This document shows positions 12,801 through 25,116 of a stretch of 64,000 nucleotides of DNA, piece by piece. Position 1 is the first letter of the stretch. Every line of letters begins with the position of its first letter. Source of the DNA: Davidsoniella eucalypti (taxonomy: Eukaryota > Ascomycota > Sordariomycetes > Microascales > Ceratocystidaceae); assembly GCA_004009845.1 (NCBI GenBank), contig RMBW01000029.1:230652-294651 (forward strand), written 5' to 3'. The notes beneath the pieces are model-generated. The model was not told where the DNA came from. It worked only from the letters and a program-made list of their open reading frames with translations, and searched no databases. Both the position numbers and the translations under genes were made by a program.

Positions 12801-14505
12801 TCTTGTATTAGTCTTCATTTTTATTGAATTTTCATATTTGTATTGGTGGTGACTGCGCCGGGTGATCTTAATAGCCAAGTTTGGTGTCATGGCCCGGTCG
12901 AATGGCTCAGCTGCCTGTCTCTACCAATATAGCTAGTGAGGCTTATATATGTAGGCCGACATCTAAGACGGTATCAGCGAGTCTGCCGCCTGGGCCGCGA
13001 ACTGAGTCTTGATTGTATCATGCCACGCTATTAGCCTATCTATGAGTGCGGGTGCATGGAGCATATATATTTGTATTTGATACAACGACGAGAGGAAATT
13101 CCGGGACGATGGCAGCTGGAAAGACGATCTGATCAAATCGCATCAAGACTGCCTTGGCCTTGCGTTCCTAGGCATTGATGGGTAATAATATGATATGATA
13201 TTTCTTGTATTTCCATATCATTTGTAGTGCTAGCAGAGTTTCAGTGAAAAGAGATATTTATACATATTTTTACTTACTACTCTGTAGTTATTGAGAGATT
13301 TAGTTCTTACTATTAATGGACAAACCTATCTAGGTAAGGACTCCTACTACGACGAAATCAAGTTCCTAGTCTGTGTTCCAAGACCGTGACTCTTATTTTT
13401 CTTCTGTGTCTTTCGAGAGGCTTCTTCTGTTTTGGGAGTAGATTCTCTTTCAGCCATTATTGGCCTTAAAACTTATACGCTGTACTGGTTATTTGTCAAG
13501 TCAATGGCTGTACTGGAGGCAGATAATAGGTTTCATGATCAACGGCTTCTACGGCTGTTCTTTTTTCCGCAGGCAGTTTCCAAGACCATTAAAAGGCCTG
13601 ACACACCGCTTTCTGGGCGCTGGCTTTTCTAGAGGCAGAGCTTGCAACCATCCTTCATCAGACCCTGGATCATAAAAATGAAAACAATGCTTTTTTTTCT
13701 TTTTTTTCTGGGGCTGTCTATCCAGTCCTGCTCAGCGCAATCATCGATTTTATATGACAAAACTAAAGCCCGACCTCCTGGTTTCTCCGACGTTAAAAAA
13801 TAAGAAACTACCCAAGATAAAGCTAACGCATGACTCCCATGTACACTGCATCTGTATTTTTTTGTTCTTTTTATTCAAATTTTTCTACTGGGGAATACAT
13901 GTCGTGACCGTATTTGCAATTACCAAGATGTAAGGAACACTCAGTTTGTTCTGGCACTTTCCCTAGTAAAATCTCAGTGTCCTGGCCCCGGTTTTCCAGC
14001 GTTCCTGCTGCTCTGGGTGCAATTGTCGTGGACTAACACGGGGCCCGTCTATTTTATCGACTAATTTATCGATGCTTTGTCTGTCTGTCTCTTTTCTCTG
14101 GACTTTCCTCTTCTGGCACCACAAGTATTAAAAGTATTAGTGCGGGTGATGCGCCGGTCTCTCTTATTAGTATACTCAAGGTCTCGTTTCCATTCGAGCA
14201 ATTGCTATTTTCATGAATCTTCCACTTGCTCACCATTTCTAGGCTTCCTTCAATTCTGGTAACCAAGCCAGATCCAAAGCCGTGACTCTTTCTATATCTT
14301 ACTTTGGCTCTCTCTATTTATACCATCACTCATCCATCTTTCTGCTGTGATCATCGACGCCGCCAATGTCATGTTTGTGAATCTAACCTGGCTGTCCTCC
14401 TGATGAGTTTTTGATACTTGCGCTCTCATCTAGTAGAGCATCAACTGAGCATCTACTCTCCTCCTCTTTGCCGCCATTCCCTCTCTTCAGTCTCCATATT
14501 CCACA
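9801..14505. other. Gene desert, right part, and upstream region of the 14.5-kb gene
   Basis: No supported gene. Composition changes: roughly 9.8-12.1 kb is purine-rich on the plus strand with many short GAGA/GAAG runs, while 13.4-14.5 kb is rich in T and C on the plus strand, as expected of a fungal promoter and 5' leader for the gene starting at 14506. Open frames of 60-106 codons are low-complexity and unconserved in appearance. The region could encode a long non-coding RNA or long leader; sequence alone cannot show this. Confidence 0.5.
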
Positions 14506-17500
14506 ATGGCTTGGGATGTGAGGCCAGACGATAACTTTAGCATTCTGGGCACACGTCGGCGTTTTGCTCTGGTGCCCCGAAAGTCCAACAATTCCCAGGC
14601 CGGCTCACTAGCCGTCAAGGTCGTTATCCAGTTCTACAGTCCTACGCAGATGGACTACTCGCGCACCTACACTACCTCCCCAACATTCATTTCTACGAAC
14701 AACGACATCCTTTCCGCCCTTATCCGCCGTTTAGACCATTGCTCCAATGAGCTCATCACCCGCAAAGACTCTCGTGCCCTAGACGGCCGGAGGGGTCACA
14801 GCAACGAGAAGCTCTTGCGGTACGAGATCAAGTTCACTATCAGTAGGCCCTGCGATGGCCCTACCGAACGCATATTCCGCTCTTACCAGACCCATGCCCT
14901 CACTATGGAGGACACCCGGGACGTCATCTTGGCCACTGATCGTACTGTCGCCCTCTTCCTCCGTCGCCATGACCCTGGATTTCGCTGGGTTGAAGGACCG
15001 GTCCGCGAAGACTTCTCTCCGAATCCGAAGGTTTCCAAACACCGCAAAGCCGGCCCGGAGTCGCTGTGCTGCATTCCTCGTTCAAGGTTCATTGAGGAAA
15101 CACAATCGTTCGAAAACATTCCCGGCTATAGCATTGATATCGCATTTGCATTTCAGTCTCCTACCCACAGATCAAGCCCATGGCACAAAACACTCCGTAT
15201 CCAGAGCCACCAACAAACGCCATTGACATCACAGCTGGCCGATCATCTTCTATCATCAGTAGATAGAGAGGTCAATGTTGCTATTGAGTATCAAAAGCAC
15301 ATGGTCGACAAATCTCACAGTTCACGATATATGGATGAAGCTCTTCGTGTAGAGTTCCGGATCCACAACAATCTCGGACCTCAGTTTTCTCATCTAAGTC
15401 GAACAATACTTAGTAACAACATCCTATTTAGTCAGGTTGATGGAAAGGACTGTGCTCATTTCGTGTCTGAGATTGAGACCAATCTTTGCCAGTTCCGTGA
15501 CTCTACAGACTCTACTCTGGCGTCTCTCAATGACCTTGAAATCAACATCCTTGACATAACGGGTCCCAGCTGGAGTATTGATACTCCGTTTAGTTTCTTT
15601 CTGGACTCGACCATTGTCAATCACAGGCGCACCATTGAAGCAGTACTTGACCGTGTCCAGACAGGTGTATCTGATGTCATTCGTGCCTCAAGGGCTTCTG
15701 TTAGCCTCAGTGTCTATAAACGGGGACATCTGATTCTCGATAAGATGATAATCGCATCTGGAGAATATGGCCATCAGTCTGTGAAGTCGGAGTTACAAGA
15801 GAAGAACCGAATCACATCGAACCTCAAAACTCAAATCAAAGCCGATCTCAATATGATATTGACTGATACTTGTGAGATAACAACCGAGGCTACATCTATT
15901 CCAAGCATTCATGTCACCACAACTCCCCCAAAACTCAACAGGAAATCTTCCTTTGTTTCACGAAACTCCAGCTCGGCATCTATTTGTACCCTTTCACCAG
16001 AAACTTCCTATAGCCCTTTTGCCAAAGCTTCTATTCTCAAAAATCATCGCCGTTCTTATTCGTTCGGCACTCTTTCCAGCTTTGATGATCTAGACGATAC
16101 AGCATCGCTAGCAACACCGAGTCTATGCCATGATGTTGCTACGCCTGATAGCATCCTATCTACACCCCAAGGCCACTACGCATCGACCAATCCTCACATC
16201 CATGATTCTGGATATGCAGAGTTTCTTTCGACTCCTATCCGTTGCCAAAACTCTAACAGAACACCGTCACCTAGACGTAGTGTTCGATTTGAGCTCATCC
16301 AGTCAGAATCTTTCAACATATTCGATATTACGCACCCACCGGAAGTACTCTTGCCGTCTTTTGATCCGACCATTCCAACACCTGAACCTGAAAAGAAGAC
16401 ATCTACTCCTTTCCAGTCACATTCTCTCAACCGTAGTGTATCAAGGCTTCTCTTCGACAGACCAACTATCTCAAGATCCGTTACATCAGAGACAAACGAT
16501 TCGAAATGTGACATATTTGCACCCGAGTCACGCCATCCCAGCCTTTACCGGACTCGTTCAATTTCCGAGCTTCTACCCCCAATCGAAATACATGAAAAGG
16601 TCCCCAAAACCACCGACACAACACCGGATTCTTTGACACACGAACATCCTTCTATCGCCCCAGAAATCTCAATTGATCCTGAAGACTTCCATGGTAGTGA
16701 TATATCCTCTAACGTTTCTGATCATGACCAAGGAGGCACAGACCTGAGTGAAGTTCTCGAGCCATTCGATGCTGAAGATAAGTTTCTATTCACGGAAGAG
16801 CCGACATCTTCTCATATTCAGCCAGAATCTGAGCTTGAGGATTATGAAAACTTGTCTACAGAAGTTCATGTTAGGGGGCTCTCAGATTCGGACACTGCCT
16901 CGGTCTCAGAAGTAGAGTTTGCGGTTGATTCGCCTGAAAACAACGATGTTGATCATACCACCGAGCACCCTAAAGTCAGTGATGAAGAGCGGAGTCCTGA
17001 TGACGCCGAAATTGATTCCAGCCTACATTTTGCTCGCCACCTGCCAGAACCAGAGTTCGGTCCTCGATTTGATATCCATTCAACCGGCCTTGCGACTGTG
17101 CCAGAAGAATCCGAGACAGAAGATGAAGATGAAGAAGAGGATGCTGGAGTGCCTATCTCTCCCATCGACAGCCCCGATCAATCTGAGCCGCTTGGGGTAG
17201 ATTTATCCCCTGGAATCGCTACACATGAGTCTTGTGAGTCCCAACTCAATGTAATGCCTAGCGATGAGGATAGTTTGCCGAATGCTCGCCAGTCGCTTGA
17301 AACCGCCCACCATGCGAATGATGAAACTACTCCAGAAGTCGTTGAAGAGATAGCTTTAGCTCCTGCTACCCCGTCTGTCTACTCGGAAGAAGCTCATTCC
17401 GATGATTCTATCTCTGACGATGAAATCCCCGTATTCAATGATCTGGTGATCACCCCCTGTCCTGAATTTGGGTTGTTTGGCGCCAAGGATACAGATGATC

Positions 17501-19399
17501 TAGAACTCACTGTTGCCAAGTTCATTGCACAAGAAAAGATCAAAAATTCGCAAGGTTCTCAGGATAACGCTACGTGCAGCAATGATGCGTCGTCGACATC
17601 ACACGGCCCCATTTATCTCAATCAGTCCTGGAAGTTTGTGGAGGATTCAACACTCGATGCTGCGTTGCCTCAGTCTGGTGTTGTTAGTGACGCTGATGAT
17701 GTATCCCTCGAGCCCGTAAGTGATACAGAAGACGAGGAAGATCAGACAGTCACTCAAGATAATGACCTCTCTACTATTGAACTTGGCCACCCCCATGGTG
17801 AAGGCGTGCCTCTGCTAGGCGCGAAACTTCAGATTCCAGACACTGCCAAGGAGCAACAGGATCGAGAAAGCAAGATGCAACTGATCAAACTTGACCACAT
17901 AGATCAGATTGACTTCCTACGCCAGAGTGCCCACGAAGCAGCCCCCGAGAGCATCCAATCTGCGGAAATCGAGCCTATGTCTGTAGTAGTTGGACCTACA
18001 CCTCGTGTCAAAACTCTCCACGTTCTTGAGAATACCCTTTCTGCTCTCGAAAATGCTATCTTCGCGGCAGAAGACTTCCAATACTCCCCTTCCTTTTTCG
18101 TTCCCACCCGGACCTCAGAACTCTTCAATCACGAAATGTCGGCGGCTCCAGCTCCCACTTTGGCCAGCAAAGTATCAGACAAGTCCTTCAATGTTGTGCC
18201 ACTGAAGGAGTTCCTGGACGAACACGCTGTTGCCGAAGATAAAGGTGCTTCAGACTGTGCCATCATGGACGACTCAGCTTCTGACGCTGGATCTGAAGCC
18301 TCTTCGACTGCTCTGATTTTGTTTCCAAGACAAACATTCTCTTTTTTTAACTTTGAAGCAAAGCCTGGAGAGGGCCATGAAGAGGTCAATCAACAGGTGC
18401 AACAAGACGGACAAGACGAAGAAGACGAAGAAGACAAAGATACATCTTGTGCGCTAGTCCTTCACTCTGGATCTGTTTCGCCCGAACCACAGCAGCGTAG
18501 TGAGCTTGCTTTGCGACGCCAACAATCTTCACTTGCAATTGCCATCCACGCTCATCTTGCCCCTCCTTCCTCTGTTCCAAGCAGACCTTCATCGCCTCTA
18601 GGTCTTCACAAACGGCAATTCTCGGTGTCAACGGCCGGAACTCTAGGACTTCATAGTGAACATGCTAGTTTAGGTGCCAATCTCCGAAACATGTTTATGG
18701 GAAGCACATCGCCTATGCAACGCCGCTCCAGCTTACCATGGCACATTCCAAGCCGTGAATCATCGCCTATCCGCCCGGTATCGACATATGTACCTCGCCC
18801 TATAACACCGGCATTGCTTACGGACACCTCGCACGAAGAGAATTTGCGGGACTTGGAGCATAAACAACTCGAAGCGAAGAACAAGGAAGACTACGCCAAG
18901 CGTCTTGTTGTGCACCGTAATACTCTGCAGCCTGATAATCATATTATTGGCACTGTCAAGGATGGCTATGCGCCTGTTCAAGGTATGATTTTTATTGCTA
19001 CTATTCAGATCTGCGATGTTGGATTCTTATGCCTTTTATTCATGTATAATTCAATATTAACTTCTTTCTTTCTTTTTTCTAGCCCCCTCAAACGTGCTCG
19101 CTGTACAGAAAATCAGCCTCCATCCCAACTTCAGTTCACTTTCACCAGCGACATCGTCCACTCTCACAAATAATACCAGTCACAACCGCAACAGTAGTGA
19201 CCCCCCGAGTGGCATATCTAGTCCTATCTCTATTTCAGGGGCCAGTCTAGGTCTAGGCTCCGGTCGTTTGCGCTCTCTCTCGGCTTCTCCAAACCCGAGC
19301 CCTCTAGGCTTTGGTGTATCCGCGGCCACACGCCCACATCTTTACTTCCGCTCTAGCTTGCTGGCTCATTTAAAGACACCACCTCCGGCAGCCGAATAG
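14506..19399 (+). CDS. Large acidic, largely disordered fungal protein of unknown function (1,597 aa)
   Basis: Two exons, 14506-18982 and 19083-19399. The 100-nt intron (GTATGA donor, TTTCTAG acceptor, phase 1) restores one frame, giving 1,597 residues. The N-terminus (about 1-450, starting MAWDVRPDDNFSILG) is of mixed, globular composition with regularly spaced hydrophobics. About 450-740 is Ser/Thr/Pro-rich with basic RRS-type patches. About 740-1300 is strongly acidic (EEDEEEDAG, DTEDEEDQT), and 1400-1597 is a Ser/Pro-rich tail containing one charged helical segment (EENLRDLEHKQLEAKNKEDYAK-like, near 1460). No catalytic motif, signal peptide or membrane span is visible. Many SP/TP sites suggest phosphorylation. 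I do not recognise a named family; length and layout resemble uncharacterised conserved Pezizomycotina proteins. Its upstream neighbour is a gene desert, which could mean complex regulation (inference). Confidence 0.8.
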
Positions 19400-20083
19400 A
19401 TGTCATCATCTAGCAGCCAAAAATACGGTGTTTGAGGTCAAGTGGTATTGGAACTGAGCGCCGAAATATCCTCTAACGCCGTCATGTTAATGCCCGTTTC
19501 TTTTTACCTTTTTACGCCCCTTCATGCTTTTTAAGGAACATTTGTCTTTTTTTTTCTTATCGCTTTCACTATTTGCATCTGACATCCAGGTCAGCATTCT
19601 GTTTTACATTGTTTTTTTTCGTTTGGGACTCATTTTTCCATATTTCATTAAGGGAGGGAACTCATATCGTCAAAGGTTACACACACACTAACAAAGCCCA
19701 TCTACATGATGTTTTGGAGTTTATGGTTGGAAATACTGGGAACTTGGGTTTTTTTATTATCTGTGGGATGCATTTATCAGGGAAAAGAAAAACATGACGT
19801 TACTTATTATTTTTTCTTTCCCCAACAAATATGGTGCTCTTAATACAATAAATATTATATTAAAGAAACGTGATCGTCAACATTTATGACACTTTTATTT
19901 CGGAGTAAAAGGTCGTCATTTTATCATGGCCTCTATAGCCAATGAATTCTTATTATATAATTATACCGTTCTAGTATCTATATGTATGACAATGTATATC
20001 AACCTCACTTTCATTTCCACTTCATTAGATTCGTTTTACCGTTATATATGCCTTCTTACTCCCATTGTTTCGTCTCCCCTATT
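19400..20083. other. Convergent 3' intergenic region
   Basis: Lies between the stop codons of the large unknown gene (+) and SLD5 (-). It is T-rich with several poly-T runs and an AATAAA-like sequence near 19850 and should hold both 3' UTRs. No gene seen. Confidence 0.55.
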
Positions 20084-20934
20084 CTATACTAGTTCCAACA
20101 CACCTGATTCGACCTTTTCCTTTGCACTTGACCATCTAAGGACCAAGACATCCCCTTGTTCCGCGTCAATAGCGTTATCCGCATCGGTGCCTAGTCCGGA
20201 AATGTGTGCAGATTTACTCAAAACACGTACAAACACCGTGGCATCCACATCTGGCGAATCGATCATGTTGACACCGCCAGTCTCATCGTTGAGGTTCTGT
20301 AGTTCTGGCGGGAAGCTCCCGAGGAAAGACGCGAGGTAGTGGTTGTGTAGGAGGGCTTGATGGCGTGTTGCGTAGGCAAGCTCGGTTTCGGATAAACGAG
20401 CACGCAGCTCGGGTTTGCTGATGTAGTGTAGCGTGTATTTGTCGAGCTATATTGGAGAGGTTTTTTTTGATGTCTGTCTAAGTCGTGGGTTCGTAGTTGA
20501 AGGGAACTGGTTTTGGGGATAGGAGAGGGAAACATACCTTTGCTATACGCGCGCGAAGGTAGCTTCGCACAAGATACTTGAACCGTTCCAACTCGGATTG
20601 TAGTACAACCAAAGTGAAAGTGGTTTTCGGGTCCATATCACCCGTCATATCTTCGATGCGCTCGATCTGGTGTTTTATCCGGTCGTTCAGACGTTCGAAG
20701 AATTTGTCCTGTGGCCAACTACAGGAAGGAACAAACCCTCGGAATTATATGTTAGTAAAGCCGTGACCAAAGAAATTGATGCTTAGGAGGCTGGTTGGGT
20801 TGGTCTCACGCAAGTAGTTCTGGACATGAGCGTTCGGCGATCCAGAGACGGGTTAACACTTGGAGATCGTCGATTGGATCAGGACCAGAGGAGTGCGTCG
20901 GGTCAACCTCGCGAAGAATATCGTCAATATCCAT
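20084..20934 (-). CDS. SLD5: GINS complex subunit Sld5
   Basis: Predicted 222-residue subunit of the GINS complex, which joins Cdc45 and MCM2-7 to form the replicative CMG helicase. Three exons: 20934-20810, 20718-20538 and 20446-20084, with two 91-nt introns (phase 2 and phase 0; GTGAGA and GTATGT donors). The N-terminus MDIDDILREVDP, the helical block ending KYLVRSYLRARIAK, and the C-terminal B domain with FVRVL...DAEQGDVLVLRWS...VESGVLELV are hallmarks of Sld5; human GINS4 has 223 residues and the same style of ending. The start ATG gives the expected short N-terminus with no longer alternative. The only downstream same-strand neighbour is separated from it, so no co-transcription is implied. 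Confidence 0.92.
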
Positions 20935-21401
20935 TGCTTAATTTGGGCAAGTTTCTTCTAAAGCGATTGTAGTATCGGTTCCGTTGCGTTAGGTCGAAGT
21001 CGCAAATCTGTATTTCGATGGTTGTGAATGTCGAGGCAAAAATGGTGGGGTATATGCTTGTCTTAGTGGAACGATATGATTGCGATGTGAATTAGAGACT
21101 CGGAGTCAAAAAGACGTCGTCAGAATTAGGTTCTTTAGTCTCTCGAAATCAGCATCGTTTGCCTTCCCAAGATCTTCAAGATGCAGGTCGCGGTTTCCAA
21201 GGTTCACCAATTCATTTGGGCGAAAGCGAAGGTTGGTCCACAGTGACGTGGGGTTGCCATTTAGCCACCACAGTCTTCAACACCACTAACAAATCGTTCA
21301 CGATACTTTCACAATACGCCAATTGACTGCCTTTGCGGTATACATAATATATATTTTGCTCTTGTATGGTTCATTTGTCTATTCGGTATAATGTACATGA
21401 C
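20935..21401. other. Intergenic, SLD5 promoter and 3' end of pseudouridine gene
   Basis: This 467-bp tandem gap holds the SLD5 upstream region and the 3' end of the next minus-strand gene. No open frame is supported. Confidence 0.5.
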
Positions 21402-23983
21402 TTATTTTGCGACAGCTAGCTTTAATTCGCCGTCTAGGTGGCGTAAGTCTGGGTTCACGCTATGGTGGCTTTTGAGCGTCATGACAGCTGCCTTTTGTGC
21501 GATGTCGATCAAGTTGTGTACTTTACCTCCCTGCGCCAATCCAGCAATCAAAACACCGAGGAACGTATCACCCACGCCATTCACAGAAACCACATTCTCG
21601 ACGTGTTCTGAGGCTGGGAATAGTCTCATATAGACTCCACCCACGTGTGGATGGTTAGGAACAGCCCGTGACAAAATATACTTCATCTCATTCGGGTCCT
21701 TAAGGCGTGGATCTCCAGGTGCCAGAATCTGCGTAAGAAGGACGCCATTGGATCCAAGTTTGGTTAGCAGGGTAGGGACGTAGGGGAGTAACTGTAGCGT
21801 CTGTTGCGGAATACCCGCGTCGGTGATTTCCGCATTGGTGATCTGGATAAACCGCTCGCGGGTGCCGCCGTATAGGTTGAAGGCATCTAGCACGCTGAAC
21901 CAGGTCATAGACTCCAGGTGGCCATTGTTCTTGGCTGCGTGAAACATGGCCTTCAACTCGTAGTTATTGGGGCTAGCGATGTCGATACTAGGTGTAGGGA
22001 AGACGTCAAGAGGTAGGTTCTCGCCGTCGGCGCCAAACAACCGCGTCGACTTGACGGTAGACACTGGCTCGAAGGCAACCGAGCACTTGCGTTCTTTGGA
22101 GGCAGTGATCCAGGCGCGGATATCCGTTTCGCTCCAGTTGCCATCGACAACGACCCAGCGCGGAGCTGCGCCAGCTACAGCAGACTTCCAATACTCGGGA
22201 AAAGAGTGGTGCGTGAAGATGCCCATATCGGCCATAGCCATAACAAGGTTCTTGTTCCCATCGTTCACGGCAACATACTGGGCCGTGCGGTTGGCTCCAG
22301 CGTATTCCAGGCCGAGTTGGCGGACATAAGTAGTATCAAGACCTACGGCCTGCAGAGATGACAATATAGTCTTACCGGCGCTAAATAGCCCAGCCAGATC
22401 ATTAGTAAAGCGTCACATACAGCATATGAAGAATAGACTCACACATCATCGCCGATCAAGCTACAAAGACGGACATTTGTGTTCTCGCTCACGAGATGTG
22501 CGGCCAGGGCAACATTGTGGCCAACACCACCAACAGACTGGATTATAGACGCAGGGTTGGAAGTGTGCAGTTGAGGCTGGATGTCGTTTGCATTATCGGG
22601 GCTCCAGGCCCCCATATAGTCACAGCTCAAGTCTAGCGCCACAGAGCCGGCCACAAGAATATCGGCGCCACTCGCAATTTTATTCTTGCTAGCTGGCGAG
22701 TCAGGCAAAGTCACAGGCTTACTCGATGGCGATGAGGTAGCAGGCGGCACAGAGGCACTGTCATGGACTGATGTTAGTGGTTTATATTCTATATTGAGTT
22801 CATCTGTTCTATTGGCCTAGTCAATACAGGGCAACTTACGAGCCAAACACTTTGTCGCCCTGCACTTCCAGCCGTGCTAATTCCACGGCGATCTTGGTCG
22901 CACGCTCAACATTGTCTGTGACTAGTGCTAGGTTTGCCTTAACGCTATCGTCTCCCGTTAGCTCCTTGATGCGGCCCAGGACATATGGAGTGTTGCGGCT
23001 GCCCGTAAAGCCATTCTCCTCGGCCTCACGCAAAGCCTGCTCAATCACAATTTCCATGCGCGCCTTTCCGATCTCGACCGTGGCCGGGATTGGATTAGCA
23101 AAAAGCAGGCCAGACTCGAGGCCTAGTGTCTCCTGGGCTAGAATCATAGCGGCAGCCTCAGTCTCTGTCTGCACAACTGAGGGGCTCTTAGTGCCGCTGT
23201 CACGTGCCCAGAAGGCTGGGAAGTCGACGGCGCCGCTACGGCCATCAGCAAAGGTTGATACAAGGACACCCTGGGTTTCAAGAAACTCGAGTGTCCGCGG
23301 AATATCCAAGAAGCCCTTGCATCCTGAGCTGACCACAGCAACACGCGTGCGGCCAAGCTCCGTCAAGTCGGCAGAGACGTCCATGGAATTCTCGCCGCCA
23401 CGATGAACACCGCCTAGACCTCCGGTTCCGAACACGCGGATGCCAGCTAGACGGGCCAGGATCATGGTTCCGGCAATGGTCGTACCGCCATGAAACTTGT
23501 GGCCGGCAATTCCCTACCATATCAAGTTAGTAGTCTCGTTAGACGTAGCAACAGCACCTCATTTCTTCTCGAGTCACTTACCATGCCAGTCAGATATGCC
23601 ATGTCTCGTCGTGATACTTTCCGGGCACCCCCCTCGGCTATCATGACTTCGATTTCATCGGGAGTCAGGCCAACCGTCGGCTTACCAGCAAACACGCCGA
23701 TAGTAGCCGGCACGCCACCGTTCCGACGTACAACCTGCTCAAGCTCTTCTGCTAGACCCTTCTGTAGAGCACCGTGTGTGTAAATTGTAGACTCCAAGGC
23801 TACTACCGGCTTCTTCGTAGCTACAGCATCCGCAACCTCTTCGGAGATGCGCAGAAACTGCTTCAACCCGCTCAGGTTGGAGCTACTCCAGCGCTGTTGT
23901 GGTCTGATTCCAGCAGCTGGTGAAAAGCGGCCAAGACGGCTGCCGTGGCTGTTGACAGCCGTTCGTAGAAAAGACGTCCGCAT
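21402..23983 (-). CDS. Bifunctional pseudouridine-5'-phosphate glycosidase / PfkB pseudouridine kinase
   Basis: Predicted 789-residue fusion enzyme for pseudouridine breakdown: the kinase makes pseudouridine 5'-phosphate and the glycosidase splits it to uracil and ribose 5-phosphate. Four exons: 23983-23582, 23513-22840, 22757-22443 and 22380-21402; introns are 68, 82 and 62 nt and frame-consistent. The N-terminal half (about 35-360) is PsuG/indigoidine synthase A-type with ALESTIYTHG, GHKFHGGTTIAGTM and a GGVHRGGENSMDVSADL-like block. The C-terminal half (about 385-789) is PfkB/ribokinase-type, with GSVALD and GVGHNVA near its start and the GVGDTFLG motif whose D735 is the expected catalytic base. 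The start chosen gives a basic, Ser/Arg-rich leader (MRTSFLRTAVNSHGSRLGRF) typical of mitochondrial import; the frame is open further upstream (ATG near 24100), but that extension is hydrophobic and unlike the family. Fused fungal homologues are known. Confidence 0.92.
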
Positions 23984-25116
23984 TATATGAGTAGCTATGC
24001 AGTCTATAGTCAAGGCTAGACAATTGTTGAAGTAGAAATAACAGAAGACCCTGCACTGGCTTATTAGGAAACCTTGGTTATCAAGACAAACAAAAGCCAC
24101 GGCAAAGCCAACTATCTGTAGAGAAGTGAGGGAAACAAAATGTAGCTGGGTAAGCTCTAATAGAGAAGCTATCTAGCACGGTATCTTATCTAAAAAATTC
24201 ATATAAAAGATAAACTAGCTCTGGTTAGCTTCTTAAAACGAAGCCATCGTCAATTTGGAAGGTAGTTCAAGGATTACTGTCGTATTGATTTTTGCCAGTC
24301 TAGGGTTGTAGCAATAGGGTTTATACGACATACCCTGTTGTCGCCTTCAAAATATCAAACAACACCCCACGTTTTATTTTATTTTTTAATCATTTTTATT
24401 AAGGTGGAAGCGGTGTTTTAATAGCTATGTAGCACCTCATGTTATCTTGATCGTTCTTATATTGTCTTTATTCTTCATGCCAATGAAACGCCGTGGCTCC
24501 CGGCATAATGGTTTAGCAAAGTCAACAAGAAGATCTAACACTTACAGTCTCGGAGACCCTACAATCCGAACCATTGTACAGTGTCACTTTCTTTTCAACT
24601 CATTTTCATACCTCTATCCCTCTCCGTGCGCTAAATCGAGTTGATGGATATCTGCAGCATCAACAACTGATTGGCCCCTGAGTGACAGATCACCAGCAAA
24701 ATACTCAAAGGGTCCTCCTATCTTGATCCCTATGTCTCCAAGTCTTGACAACGCCTTAGCGCCTGAAGTTAGATTTGACGGTTCGCGGAAATTCTCCGAT
24801 CTCAAGTCAAAGATTGTTTGAGGAGGAGATCATGAAGCATAGACCGGGATTAGTATAAATGTACAATGTAGAATAGAAATATCAGCATACATAAAGTCAA
24901 CATTGCGCCCTCTTCTAATCCAACTACTTGATGAAGCTTTTGACGATTTTCGATACCTTGCCAACATTCATTCACTATTCGCTTTAACCTTAATTCAACT
25001 ACGTCTTTTGGCATTTTACCTATCACTCCGCCGTGGATTATACTTTAATAATTACCTAATACGACTAATCACTACATATCTTATCATTCTTATAACTTAC
25101 TATCTAATAAACCACA
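23984..25116. other. Divergent intergenic region with a possible coding relic
   Basis: Promoters for the pseudouridine enzyme (-) and the GPI protein (+) lie here. On the minus strand, 24614-24805 and about 30 nt beyond it are open in one frame, and the translated text looks protein-like (IGIKIGGPFEYFAG, DAADIHQLDLAHGEG). It has no matching upstream exon and is blocked by a TGA about 35 nt above its ATG, so it is at best a fragment of a lost gene. The rest is AT-rich with nothing else seen. Confidence 0.4.

Noticed and set aside
23984..24100. Longer N-terminus for the pseudouridine enzyme
   Set aside because: The extra residues are hydrophobic and Cys-rich, unlike a targeting sequence, and the downstream ATG gives a typical basic leader. 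Kept only as a possible isoform.
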